From positions 868,001-932,000 of the forward strand of contig JAQGEQ010000048.1 of NCBI GenBank assembly GCA_034620365.1: a stretch of 64,000 nt of DNA, given 5' to 3'. A program made the translations under genes and the position numbers. The notes beneath the pieces are model-generated. The model was not told the origin of the DNA, did no database searches, and saw only the letters and a program-made list of their open reading frames with translations. The stretch comes from Pegea sp. RAD2-039 (taxonomy: Eukaryota; Chordata; Thaliacea; Salpida; Salpidae). This document shows, one piece after another, positions 45,335 to 56,969 of this stretch (the first letter of the stretch is position 1; the number at the start of each line of letters is the position of its first letter).

Positions 45335-47093
45335 TATTATTTTAACTACAAACTTAACATTATATGCTGTTGCATTTATGGCTGGTTTCTTAAATATTAA
45401 TTTCCATAAATCTTCATCATATATAAAAATGTATTCTTATGACGTCATAGGAGTTTTTGTTTAGCTTAATGTTATTCATCGTCTGTTGTTGGTTGTAAAT
45501 CATCGGTCCTATTCAGCAAACAAAGTTTTTAAAATTGGAATTTTGAGATATTGTAGCAACAGATTAACTTTTTCTAAGGTTTTTTTGAAAATAGGCTTTA
45601 TAAAGAGTCTAATAACTAGTCGCGGACATTTTGAAGAGCTTTCTTTTAATATCATTTAAATAAACTGTTTCGAATTTTGTATACAAATCTTTTGTACGGT
45701 TCAGACTTTTCAGCTTTTTAAAACTCAAATTAAATTCAACTTTTTAAGATTTCGCCAAAAAATAAACTTTTTATGTAAAAAAAAAAATGCATTTGACTCA
45801 AAACTATTAGCATGCCAAGAAACAAATTTCATAAAAAAATCAACAAATTGTCCTTGAAACAAAAAAGCTTTTCAATAATAAAAGAATGAAACCAAATAAT
45901 CACTTTTACATTCGATATTCAGGTCGAAGTAGTTTGTTTAACCTTAGATATGTAGAATAGAATAAATGTTTTTTTAAACTGTAGTTAAAGTTTGAGCTTA
46001 CAATAGAATAAAACAAATTATGTAAACATTGGAAAGATTGAAATAACTTTAAACTTGATTGAACATCATATAAACCTAACTTGATAATATTTGCTAACTT
46101 GATATCGTGAATGTAAAATAAAGGAGTTCTTATTGTCATAATATTGAGATTGTGAGGTTATGTTGATTATCTAAAATGATTGGCATCTTTTAATTTATCT
46201 TCAACTGATTGTCAAGACTTGTTCAGAATTTAAATGTATTTTTTCCACGGTTGGCTTAGATTTTTTCAGTATGTAAACATTAGCTGCTATGCAATGTGTT
46301 ATCTACAAATACCGTACTTTTACAAAGTCAGTCAAAAAAATTAGTTTTTAAATGCTACTATATAAAAAAATGATAGTCTAACTTGCCTTTTAAATTTCTG
46401 ATTATTCTTAAATAAGATCATAAACTTTTCTTTAAAGATGTATTATAATAAACTCACAAAACTTTACTTTATACCTATCACCAATTTTATTCTATTTCTT
46501 ATTTCAATAATCTAATTTTTCAAATCGCCTAACATTCTAAGTTAACAAATTTTTTATCTTCAAATCTTTTGATAAACTTTCTAAGCCTTGAATGGTTAAT
46601 ACACAATAGAGTTTTATGAAAGTGTTTGTTAGGTTTACACCTGTAACCACTCGCGCGTATCAAACAAATCTACCGTCGCCATGCGATAGAAGTTCCACTT
46701 TAGGGAATTTTATATTTAGTAGTTTTTTATTTTCTACTTTATAAGCGTTTAAACTAAATTAGAAAAACACGATTAGTTTTTAAGTTTAGACTATAAAATA
46801 TTATTTAAAAAAACATCGATTATAAATATTTTTCTTCAATTTAATCAAAAAATTAATTAATAAATAAATTTTTTTCTAACGAAAAAAGGCCTTTGATAAT
46901 TTTTAAGGACATTTATAGTTTATATTTTTTTTAACTTGTAAATTATAACATAAACAAAACATGGAAGAGTTATAATGAGAAAAAAATCTATGATTACAGT
47001 TTAAAATCTACAAATACAGGCAAAAAAGCAATCAAGCTCATTATTTGCAGAAAAAAAAAATTATCAAAAAAGCTTTGATGTAAGAACTAATAA

Positions 47094-47790
47094 TTTTATT
47101 TATTCATTTATTATAATAAATACAAAGGAGAGTGCTTGAAGATAGCACCTCTCGCTAACACAAATTCTCACAAATAAAACTTATTAAGTTAGAAATATAG
47201 AAAGCAAAAGAAGTAACACATGACATTTCATTAGTCCTCTAAGTATATACCAGTGAACAATTACATAGAATGTTAATAATATAAGAAAAGGAAAAATTAC
47301 AGTTTAGAGATGACAGTGTAGCAATATTATAACGGTTCAACTTCTTTTTGAACAACGCAAGCGACTCCGACATGACTCGGTTCCAGCTGGTTCCAGGTTA
47401 TTATTGTGAGGAATGAAAAAAAATTTGCTCTGATTAACGTACCAGGTGATATGGGCTTATTAAGATGTAATGTGCGTCGTCTGAGTTGATATAACTTCAG
47501 GGAAGGACTAATGGAAAAGAAATCATCAAATTTGAGGTCAATTAAATTGTGGATAATTTTAAAAATAAGAATTAAGTCGTATTTAACTTGTCAAATTTCT
47601 AGAGTATCTAAATTGAAGAAGCTGAGACGATGTCTATATTTATCGTATTTAATATTAAGTTTTCTGCATACCAATCTCGTAAATTTTGCCTGAACAGATT
47701 CGATTTTGTTGATATAACCAACTTGATATGGCATCTATGCACTGACATTGTATTCAAGAATTGGACGTACGTACAATTTAAAAAGATTGA
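47094..47790 (-). mobile_element. LINE 3' fragment, longest of the four related copies
   Basis: It shares the ATTT tail, the hairpin and the terminal RT-ORF region with the copy at 6972, but extends about 130 bases further 5' on the minus strand. Internal stops and base changes show it is decayed. The plus-strand frames at 47511-47887 are its reverse-strand shadows. Confidence 0.7.
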
Positions 47791-48236
47791 TAAAAAAGTA
47801 TGGACCCTTAGAATTAAAGGTGTTTATAAAAAGGTAGAACAATACAATACAAAAAAAATGACAGTTATTTACAATTTATTATATTAATTTGTATATAATG
47901 ACTTGTATGTAAACTAATGACAGGCTGGTTAAAACGTACAATCTAACAAAACTTGAAAAATGCTTTTACATTAAATCTATTTTTATAAGCCAAAATAACA
48001 ACACTATAGATAAAATAATTTAAAATGAAATATAATGTAGTTAATCAATACCAGTTATTTAATACTTATTTAAAGTAGTTGATTAATAGTAAAAGTTAGT
48101 GTATAAACATATTCTAGTATACAAAACAGTAACAAAACTTAAAAAAAAGATGCTGAAAGCCGTATGATATATGGCGTGGCGGAGATGTTAGCCAAAATCA
48201 TAACAAGCAGGACTAAAATTGGACTTCCCTGTACAA

Positions 48237-48612
48237 CTTTATTTATTTATTTATTTGTTACAATAAATGCGAAGGAGAGTGCATGAAGAGAGCACCTCTC
48301 GCTAACACACATTCTCACAAATAACATCTATTTAGTCAAAAATATAGAAAGTAAAAGATGTAACACATGGTATCTCAGTATATATAGTATATTTTTCATG
48401 TATATAGAAGGCAAAAGACACATGGAATTTCAGTAGTCCTCAAAGCATATGACAGTGAACAATTACAAAGAATTTAAAAAATATTTAAAAAAGAGAAAAA
48501 ATCATAGCTTAGAAATGACAATGTTGGCAATATTATAACGGTTCAAATTCTTTTTGAACAACGCGAGAGACTCCGAGATGACAATGTCTGATGGCAGCTG
48601 GTTCCAAGTACT
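48237..48612 (-). mobile_element. LINE 3' fragment
   Basis: It opens with four ATTT units, then the GCGAAGGAGAGTGC hairpin and about 330 bases of the same 3' end. An internal stretch at about 48375-48415 is a duplicated or inserted segment relative to the copy at 37061. Orientation is the same as in the other three copies. Confidence 0.7.
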
Positions 48613-50890
48613 TTAAAAGTTTCAAATCAATAAATTAGGCTATTGTATATTATAAGAAGTAAAAGACTATTATTTAGTATAATAAATGTTGTTATAAATA
48701 TCAGCAACTTTTTTAGACAATTTAATATGTACCATTAAAGTTTATGCTTTGTTTTACTTAACGGATATCTACTATTTTTCTTAAACCATTATAAAAGAAA
48801 TCAGCATTTTAATTTCTGATGGCTCATTAACATTTCAGGAAAGATAGACTTATATATTTGTATCTATATGCTTCTAAATTTTTCAGAAATTTTAAATTGG
48901 TTATTTAAATTCTGGTGCTTCAGATAAAATGTAGGTTCATGAATTTGATAAATAATTATCTGCGAAATTAGTTAACTGTATTATCGCTAGATACTATTTG
49001 CTATCTTATTCAGGTATTTTAATTAACTAAGTTCTGTAAAAAACTGAATGTAGAACATTTAAAAAGCTTAAATTTTCTTAGTATCTTAAAAATTATTTAT
49101 ACTTTTAGAAGATATTTTTGCAGCTTAGGTATTTTTGAATTATGTGAGTATACTTCAAATAATTGGCGACAACTTACCTAGTCAGCTTAATGTGGAAAAC
49201 GAAGGTTTGTGAATAATCAATTTGGTCTTAATTTTTAACATAGGTGCGTATTTTATTGAAGCTGTTCTTTATATATGTTACCTTTTGTATTTTTATTAGT
49301 TAAAATGCTTTTAGCGTAATAATAAGTTGATCTTAATCTTTTTCTGAATATGTAAATACATTTAAACACTTAAAAATATTTTATAATCAAATTTTAACCA
49401 GGATATGAGAGGTCAATTAGATTATTTAAATTTTTTGTGGTGTGACGGTAAAAAGACAGTAATTTTTTATTTTTAAAACTAGTTTTGTAAATTTTATATA
49501 TAGATATTATTATATATTTTTATTACTTATTTGTTTAAAAATCATTGTTAACAAACCCCTGATAGAATATTATATCTATGTGTTAACAATATGACAGCAC
49601 CTAAAAAAGTAATTAAATAAATGAAAATAATTCGATATTATCTCATTTTTTATGTAGGCTAGTAATTGTTTTCAAATTTTTTTTCTAGCTAAGATGATAG
49701 CAACAATAAAAGGCTTTGTTATGTTTTTCAAACAATTTTTTTTCAAGAGACCACTAATCTCAATTGAAAATTCGTTATTGAAGAATTAAAAGTTTTCCTT
49801 ATATGAGCCAACAAGCTAAAATAGATTTTCAAAGATTTTTTTGGAATTGGAAAACTTATTTTTGGATAAAAATGATTTTGTTATATTATCAAACCTATTT
49901 GTACCTTCAATTGTTGCTACAAAACAATTTTTAAGTATTGTGTTTAGATATATTTGTTTCAAAATACAAAGATCAATCTTATCTATTGGAGTAAAATAAA
50001 AAAAATCAGTTTTCTGATTACACAACTGCAATACTTAATGTATTGATATAAGTCTAAGCTTCTGCTAGTTATAAACATGTTTCTACTATTTAATGAAATA
50101 TTTTTCTCTTAACTCACAATTTGCACCTTCATTTAAAGTCATTTATTCTCAACTTTTCGTGTATTTTCTTTGCATAGATTCAAAAATGATCTCAATATTT
50201 TTTGATTTTGTAGAAATAAACTTACAAATGCAAACTTATTCATTTTTTCTCACTACAATATCTTTAGCATCTTTTTCACCTATTACTTTCATCTGTTGAA
50301 TAATATTTTGAGTTAATAGTATGCTATTGACGGAATTAGTTATCTCAATTTTTAGCCAGTTACCGTTGTCAGATTTGATGGGAATTGGAAGTGTTTGACC
50401 TGTTGCTGGAATGTAACTTCCGTTTTCAGCATTTTTAAAGTCTATTTAGGTGACTTGACCAACACTTGGCACAAACCTTGTGACATTAGGAAGAATATAA
50501 AGCCGCAAAGTTGCTTTTCGAGCTTTTTCTTTTTGTCATCAGGCAATTTCATCACTACCTCCAATCTTTTTGTTTGGAACTGAAACCAATATGTCTTTAA
50601 AGATATTAAAAAAAAATTGATTGTTTGGTGGATCTAAGAAATATTTTTGTAAAAAAATAAAGACTAGAAAATTTGTCATTTGGATCAAAACAACATTTAA
50701 AACAGATATTAAAACTGATAACTTTTATAGTTGTTTAACCAAATAAAAGTAAATGTTTTTGTGTTTACTATTTTCATGGAGTGTACATCTGTATTTTTAA
50801 TATGTTCAAATTTTTAAGGTTTTTGTATTTGTTTTAATTTATAAACTTACAACATAGTATAAGTTAATCTGAGATTATTGGAACGCTTTG

Positions 50891-51965
50891 ATGTCATCAA
50901 ACAATTTAAAAAAACAGTTTTTCAATTTATCTTTTGGATTAACTGCTCAAGATCAACTTGATTATTTCGATTCTTTGGTAAGTGCAGGAAGTTAAAAACT
51001 TTGTTCAGAATTTTTTTTACAATTTTTATAATTTACTTGTTTGTAAACAATCATTTTAACTTATTAGTTTTTTATCTAAACAAATTATTCCAAATCATTT
51101 GTTATAAAATTCAGTTTACAACAAATATTTATAAACAATTTTTTAAGATAAAGACTACTATTAACTAATTATTATTTTAGAGAACTTAATCATAATCAAT
51201 AATTAAAAATCATTAATAGTTCATCAATAATATTTTTACAAAAAATTAATTGTTGCTAATTATAGAAAGAAGATTCTGAAAAAAAACTTACCAAGCTGCG
51301 TTCAAAACATTCTCAAGTAGAAAAATGTTTGTTTCTTAAAACTGTAAGCATCAACTAAGTTTGTTTACTAAATATTTTGTAAAAATAAAGCTTATCTGCA
51401 GACTTCAAGTATAAATGAAGCTTTAAATGAAGAGAAACAAAATTCTTTTAAATTGATGGAAACCACTTTTTCTTGTTCAATTTGTTTTAATCTATTCATA
51501 GAAACAACAGTATTAAATTGTTCTCATATGTTTTGTAAAGTGTGTTTAGTTACCACTACTTTAAATTTTAAAAATTGATTTAGTTTTGTATTGATAGTTG
51601 GATAAAAAAAAAACAAATACAAACATGTCCTTTGTGTGTTGAAGAAATCAAGTCAAACACTCTAGCTCCAGCCATTGATCAGTTTATTGAGAGTTTTTTG
51701 GAAAATTTTGAAACAAGTGTTTTAGAAAACCACAAAAAAGTTGTTGAAGAACGAATTGAAGCAGGTGAATTATGAGATTCGTTATTAAAGTTCTTTTTTA
51801 TTTAAATATATTTTTTAATAATCTTATATATTTTTTGCATTTATTAATTTATTCAAATTTGCACGACCTTACCAAGTATCATTGATGATTTTCTGATTTT
51901 ATCTACTTTTATCATAAGATTTATTTTCAGTGAAATATTTCGATAATGATGAAGAAGCGAAATAA
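50891..51965 (+). CDS. Small RING-finger protein resembling the RNF8 C-terminus (putative E3 ubiquitin ligase)
   Basis: Five exons join in phase: 50891-50977, 51266-51343, 51402-51548, 51584-51764 and 51931-51965 (about 175 residues). A helical N-terminal region (about residues 20-75, with KEDSEKKLTKLRSKHSQVEK) precedes a C3HC4 RING: CSICFNLFIETTVLNCSHMF, then CKVC, then CPLCVEEIKS. The order 'F.E....NC.H.FC..C...W...K....CP.C...I' followed by a short helix is closest to RNF8, which ubiquitylates histones at DNA breaks. The FHA domain of RNF8 is missing, so recruitment through phospho-MDC1 is not expected. The splice after CKVC adds two residues (Leu-Phe) compared with RNF8; a different donor might be used. 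It could equally be a CHFR- or TRAIP-like RING. Confidence 0.75.
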
Positions 51966-52024
51966 GTTCCATCATTTTAAGATATTTTAGTTGTAAATTG
52001 AGTTTCAAAATGTTGTTTTATATT

Positions 52025-52030
52025 AATAAA
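52025..52030 (+). terminator. Polyadenylation signal AATAAA of the RING gene
   Basis: A canonical hexamer 60 bases after the stop codon. Support is positional only. Confidence 0.35.
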
Positions 52031-52419
52031 TAATATTCAAGAAATTATTTGTTCATTTAATACACAAATTAAAACTTATAATTAAAAGATAAATCACCTT
52101 GATAAAGTTTTTAAATGTTCTTGATAAGATTGTTCATTATAATAAATAACTCAGTTATAGTAATCTAAAACTTAATTCGAAAAATGAGTTCAGATCAAAA
52201 TATTTAATCACAACTCAAAATGTTTTGAATAAACCAAAAAGAAAGATTTAATATTTGTATTTTATAACAATTAGAACCATAAGGATACTTTGCCTATCTT
52301 AACTTCTACAGATCCAACTTGAAAAAGATTAACTTCTATCATTCTCTGACTGGAAATGCATAATTGATAAAGAGTTATCCTTACAGTCATTCTATAATAA
52401 TTTCATACAAGTTCTGAGC

Positions 52420-54380
52420 AATTGTATTCAAATGTTTGTCCTAAAAGCTCCTTTTTATTCCATTTGTGTTAAAATTCGGCCACACACTAAACGCTTGCTC
52501 AATGAAAAGCATCTCTTATACAGAAACTCTAAAGTAAAAAGCTCATTCAAAACAAAATACAAGTTCAAGTGTAAGGAACATGAAAATGAAGTTAATTAAC
52601 GGCACCACTATAGGGAAAGTAAAATTTGACAACGGCTCATCACATAAATTCTATGAGTTTGTTAGATAAGAAGTAAATTCTAGATCATCCATATTTATGA
52701 AAACACAAATTTGAATCTCAGTCGTTTTAAAAGCTGAACTTTTAAACTAAATCATTTAGAAAATCGTCACCAACGACTATAAAGAATTATTTTTAAATCG
52801 AAGAAATCTAACCTTATGGATGACTCTTGTCACTAAATTTGACATTTTCACTGCCGTCTACAACATCAATGACAAATTAATTCGTACACCTAAACAAATT
52901 CTTTCTACTTTTTCAAAAGATCTATTTATTATATAAATAAAACCTATATTACATGCCTTTAATTAATTACTATCCTCCAGTTTGTACCTTCACAATATAA
53001 GAGCTCCATCATTATTCCAGTTCATAAAAAGGGAGATAGAAAAAAAAATCACTAAATTACTGACCAATTTCTCTCACTAGTAGCTCCTGCCGAGTCTTTA
53101 AATTGATCATTTCACAGAAAAATTCTGAATTACCTTCTCAAAAACAATTTGCTGTCTGATTATCAATTTGGAATCCTTCCTTAAAAGGATCAGCTACTGT
53201 CCTATCTCCACCGGTGGTTATATACTTCAGCAAATAATTTAACAACTAACATCATTCATACAAACATTCACAAAGCCTTTGACTCAGTTTCACATCCCAT
53301 ATTAGTATAAAGTTTCAAACAGCCTAATTAATCCCATTCTTTTCTCTTAGATTGAAAAATTGTTTAAAGATTGACAACAAGTCATAATTAATTACACTTC
53401 TTCAAGTTTTCTTGAGTTTTCTAGTAGTGTTTAATTAGCCCTTTACTTTTCAAAATTAATGTCACGATTTTACATCACAAATGGTGCTGGAAATTTAATG
53501 CTTTTTGCCGACGATGTCAAATTCTTTGGCACTAAATCAGTTCCTCTTAAATCTTCTTTAGAAGCCGAAAATAATCTATGACCTCAATCGAGACAACCCT
53601 AGCCCGCCACTTATCAATGTTTTCATCCTTCAATCAATAAAAGCTCAACATCAATTAACTTGATTTGGACAAAAATAGAATTTCCCTATATCAGGTCATT
53701 ACAGATCTGGGAATCTTCTTCTCTCAAGACTTAAAATGAACTCACCAGACAAATAATTTATTCGAAATTTTTTCATTAGCTTCATACCGAATTCTTAAAT
53801 TTTCGGGCATTATTCAAGCTTTTTACCACATACATCTATCCTAAATTAAAGATCAACTTCTCCGTATGGAGCCCTCATCTTTAAAAGGGCATTACAAAGC
53901 TTGAATCTGTTCAAAAATCATTCATCAGGAAACCTTTTTGTAGATGGGGCATATAGTTTTTCTCATACGAAGACCGTCACTAAAAGATATCCTTGCATAT
54001 ATCGACACTTTTTTCTGACCATGTACTACTATTTAGAATTATTAATGGTTTTGTTAATTTTATAGAATATTTAAAAGTTTACAATCTCCTATACGTCCTC
54101 AGAGGCCCTTCATTGAAAACTAAACCGTTCAACAACTTTCATAACACCCAGTAGAGCAATAGCTCTTAAATTGGGTAACCAAGCCTTTGAAATCCCTTCC
54201 AGACTCCATCAACATCTATCGCATCTTTTAAAATTTTGTTAAAAAGGTCGGATTTAACTAGTTTCTTTATCAAATGATATTTAACACTGCCAATTTTCTC
54301 ACGTTCTTCTTCTAGTTTATAATATCAAACTTTTGATTTATAATTTACGTTTTACCTATGTCTTTAGTGATTTTATTCTT
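52420..54380 (+). mobile_element. Decayed non-LTR retrotransposon (endonuclease/RT type) on the plus strand
   Basis: The region is less AT-rich than its flanks. Its broken frames carry reverse-transcriptase signatures: about 53010-53060 resembles 'IIPVHKKGD', 53070-53090 'ITDQFLSL' (RT 'NYRPISL'), 53130-53170 'NNLLSDYQFG', 53250-53300 'IHTNIHKAFDSVSHP' (catalytic D of motif A), and 53485-53525 'NLMLFADDVKFF' (catalytic ADD of motif C). Later frames contain the LINE C-terminal 'R..NFF..R' region. Many frameshifts and stops make it inactive. The architecture fits Jockey/CR1/RTE-like elements. It may be a different family from the four 3' fragments, since no overlap was recognised. Confidence 0.75.
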
Positions 54381-55074
54381 TTTGTATTAATCTTAAATTG
54401 TGATACCTAAAACCTTTCAATCTCTCTACTCGTAGTATTTGCTTTTATACAAACACATTTCATTAATCACATGATGGTTTCTTCAAGTATTTACATATTT
54501 TATTTATTCATTTTTATTCAGATGTCTTATTCATCGAACGAAATAAATTGTTAGAAAGAAATTTTATGCAAAAAACATAATTTTTTTGAAAATGATTCAT
54601 AATTTGATTTACATGACAAACATTTATATGATAGAAAGCACTTACTGATTCACCGTAGAAACTCATTCAATTTGTTCATCATCTATTTCATGACATCGTC
54701 AGAAAATTAAAACATGTAAGTTTATCAATAAAACATTTGCTTGAATTGTACGTATAAGTAGTAAAATAGATTAGTAACAAATGAGGCAAATATCTAAGTT
54801 GTAAGGAACCCAAACAAAATTCTTCTTTTTATCAAAAAAAAGTAGATTAATACACAAATTTATACCATAAAACTGAAAGAATCGTTTAATTCCAACTACA
54901 AAACTTGTTAATGTTCAAAAACTCAATGATTTTATCAGATGAAGTCGTGAGTTTTTATACCAACCAAATAATTCAAATAATTTTGACCAGCGCTTCATAC
55001 AACAAAATAAATGTTAGTAGTAAAAAGCAAATCTATCTTACATGTTCACATGAACAAAAAACTATTTCAGCAGC
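54381..55074. other. Intergenic AT-rich DNA
   Basis: Between the retrotransposon remnant and the claudin stop codon. Nothing was recognised apart from the claudin 3' UTR, which must lie at its right end. Confidence 0.5.
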
Positions 55075-56969
55075 TTAAACATATTCCTGAGAATTAACAT
55101 TTGAAGTTTTAATTGGTGGTGGACGATAAATATAGCCACGAGTTTGGTTGAAGTCATCATCATCTGAATTACTACATGACGTACAAAGAGCACAACAACC
55201 ACCAACAAAAGAGAGAATGGAAGCTGCCCAACCAATAAACAAAGCTTCACCAAAAATGGCTCTATAAATAAAGTAATTAACTTTATTATTAAAGTACTTT
55301 AGAAAGTATGGTGGATATGATAACAACTTAATTTAAACCTTACAGTTGTTTAGCAATTCATCTTTTACCTGTTACTTGTAAAACTGTTATTGATACTATT
55401 CGAGAGTTGATTATGCTCAATTCTGATGTCGTTAGCAAACCAAGAGGTAATCGCCATTAGTAACCCTCCTCCTAAAATCGTTAAACAGCCGCCGACTAGT
55501 CGCAACTTCGACTGCAAAACATATTGTAGCAATTATTTGATAAGCTTTAAAATAAAAAGTATATTTCTTAAAAGAATTGAATATTTTTGAGAATGAAAGA
55601 AACATTATTGTGATATAGACAATAACAGTAAAGAGACATTAGCAAATTGATTTATGTATCGTTCCAAATATCATTTTGTTTTCTATGAATTCTTTTTGGC
55701 TGTAAGGTTCTAGTATATTTAGTTATTGCAAAATTTAACTAACTGTTAATTAAAAATCAATTTAAAACTAATCAAAAAATCATTTTTATCTTCAAAAATG
55801 GAAAAGATTTTATGTAATAATATTAGAAATAGAATAAAGATATATACAAGAAGATTTTCCTGATGAATTCTTTTTTGCTTTATATCTGTAGTATAAAAAA
55901 TTGTCTTTTATACCATACAAAAAATAGTTTTTAATTAATTTCTAAAATTAAGGTATAAAGAAATGTAAGACCAACTTTTAAAGGTCGTTCTCCACCAACA
56001 GGAACGCAGTTCATTCCAAAAACCGTTAAAACGAATCCAAGAAACCCAAAAAAGATTGAGCTCACACCAATTACACGACCTTCATAAAATAAAACAAATG
56101 ATTGGACAATTTTTCCTGCACTCTCTACAAGCATTAGTGAATTAGGAACTTTTTGTAAATTTCAGTCTATAAATCGCTGAATACAAAAAACATATACTTA
56201 AAGATTTCCAGTAAAAAGAAACTTTATGTTGCAGATAATATTGTACAAAGAAATGGCAATTTGAAAATTGAAACTAAGCACAATAAAGATAAGTTTTTCA
56301 GGTTGTACAAAATTATTCAGAAAATAAAATTTTTGCGAATTGTTAAATTAAAAGAAAATGGCTTAGCATTTTGAAGACATTCATAACAATTTGAAAATAT
56401 GTAAAGATTTAATTAACTTGAAAATACAGAATAACCGATCGTTTTACAAACCAGTATACACAAATACTAAAACGATTTTTTGCTAATAAACCTTATAAAT
56501 TAATAATATCTAAAAGCCATTTTCGGACGATAGAATCACCTGCTTGCAGTCGTGCAGGAAGTCCCAGAATAAAACGATCATAGTCATCACAGTCCCAATT
56601 ACCAGTTTTATACAATGTACATTTAATCCATAAACCGTTAATCTATAAAAAAACGATTTTGTTTAATTTGTAAGACTTCTGCTAATAAACTTATTTAACA
56701 TTTTTTTGATAGCATTATTTTTTGTTAATTAACTTCTCATTGGAATGTTATTGAAATATTTTAGAATTCATAAATAAATATTAAGTTATCGGGTGAACAA
56801 TTAATTTTAAAATACCTTCTATGAGAATAAGATTACTCACTTTAAGATTGTTATCGTTGATAGTATCAAAAGGATCGTTTTTCATCCAGCGCGGCATCAC
56901 AACAGCTGTGATAGTCAACAAAAGACCAAGCATTGTTATTATAGCGGATAAGCCTTGCATTGCAGCCAT
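55075..56969 (-). CDS. Claudin-like tetraspan junction protein, copy A
   Basis: Five exons: 56841-56969, 56540-56642, 55976-56079, 55369-55511 and 55075-55261 (about 221 residues, normal for claudins). TM1 is LSAIITMLGLLLTITAVVM, then PRW. The first extracellular loop carries the claudin signature NGLWIKC ... WDC and ends LPARLQAG. TM2 (VIGVSSIFFGFLGFVLTVFG), TM3 (RLVGGCLTILGGGLLMAITS) and TM4 (ALFIGWAASILSFVGGCCAL) follow. The cytoplasmic tail ends QEYV, a PDZ-binding form typical of claudins. The exon 3 start was set at GAAG|GT (56079) because it gives canonical spacing between the first loop and TM2 and is conserved in copy B. It likely seals or scaffolds cell-cell contacts. Exon borders are shared exactly with the next two copies. 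Confidence 0.85.

Larger units (their letters stand above)
45335..50890. other. Gene-poor AT-rich region with two LINE fragments
   Basis: About 5.5 kb between divergent genes. Two LINE 3' fragments (listed separately) are the only recognisable content. A small GC-richer patch lies at about 46640-46700 and has no coding signature. The ORFs within 47.5-47.9 kb and at 50.1-50.6 kb are remnants or chance frames. Confidence 0.5.

Noticed and set aside
47511-47887. Two plus-strand ORFs of 60 and 85 codons
   Set aside because: They lie antisense to the LINE fragment at 47094-47790 and show no protein signature of their own.
56080-56134. 18 extra residues at the start of claudin A exon 3
   Set aside because: The equivalent segment in copy B contains a stop, and the shared GAAG|GT acceptor gives canonical claudin spacing.
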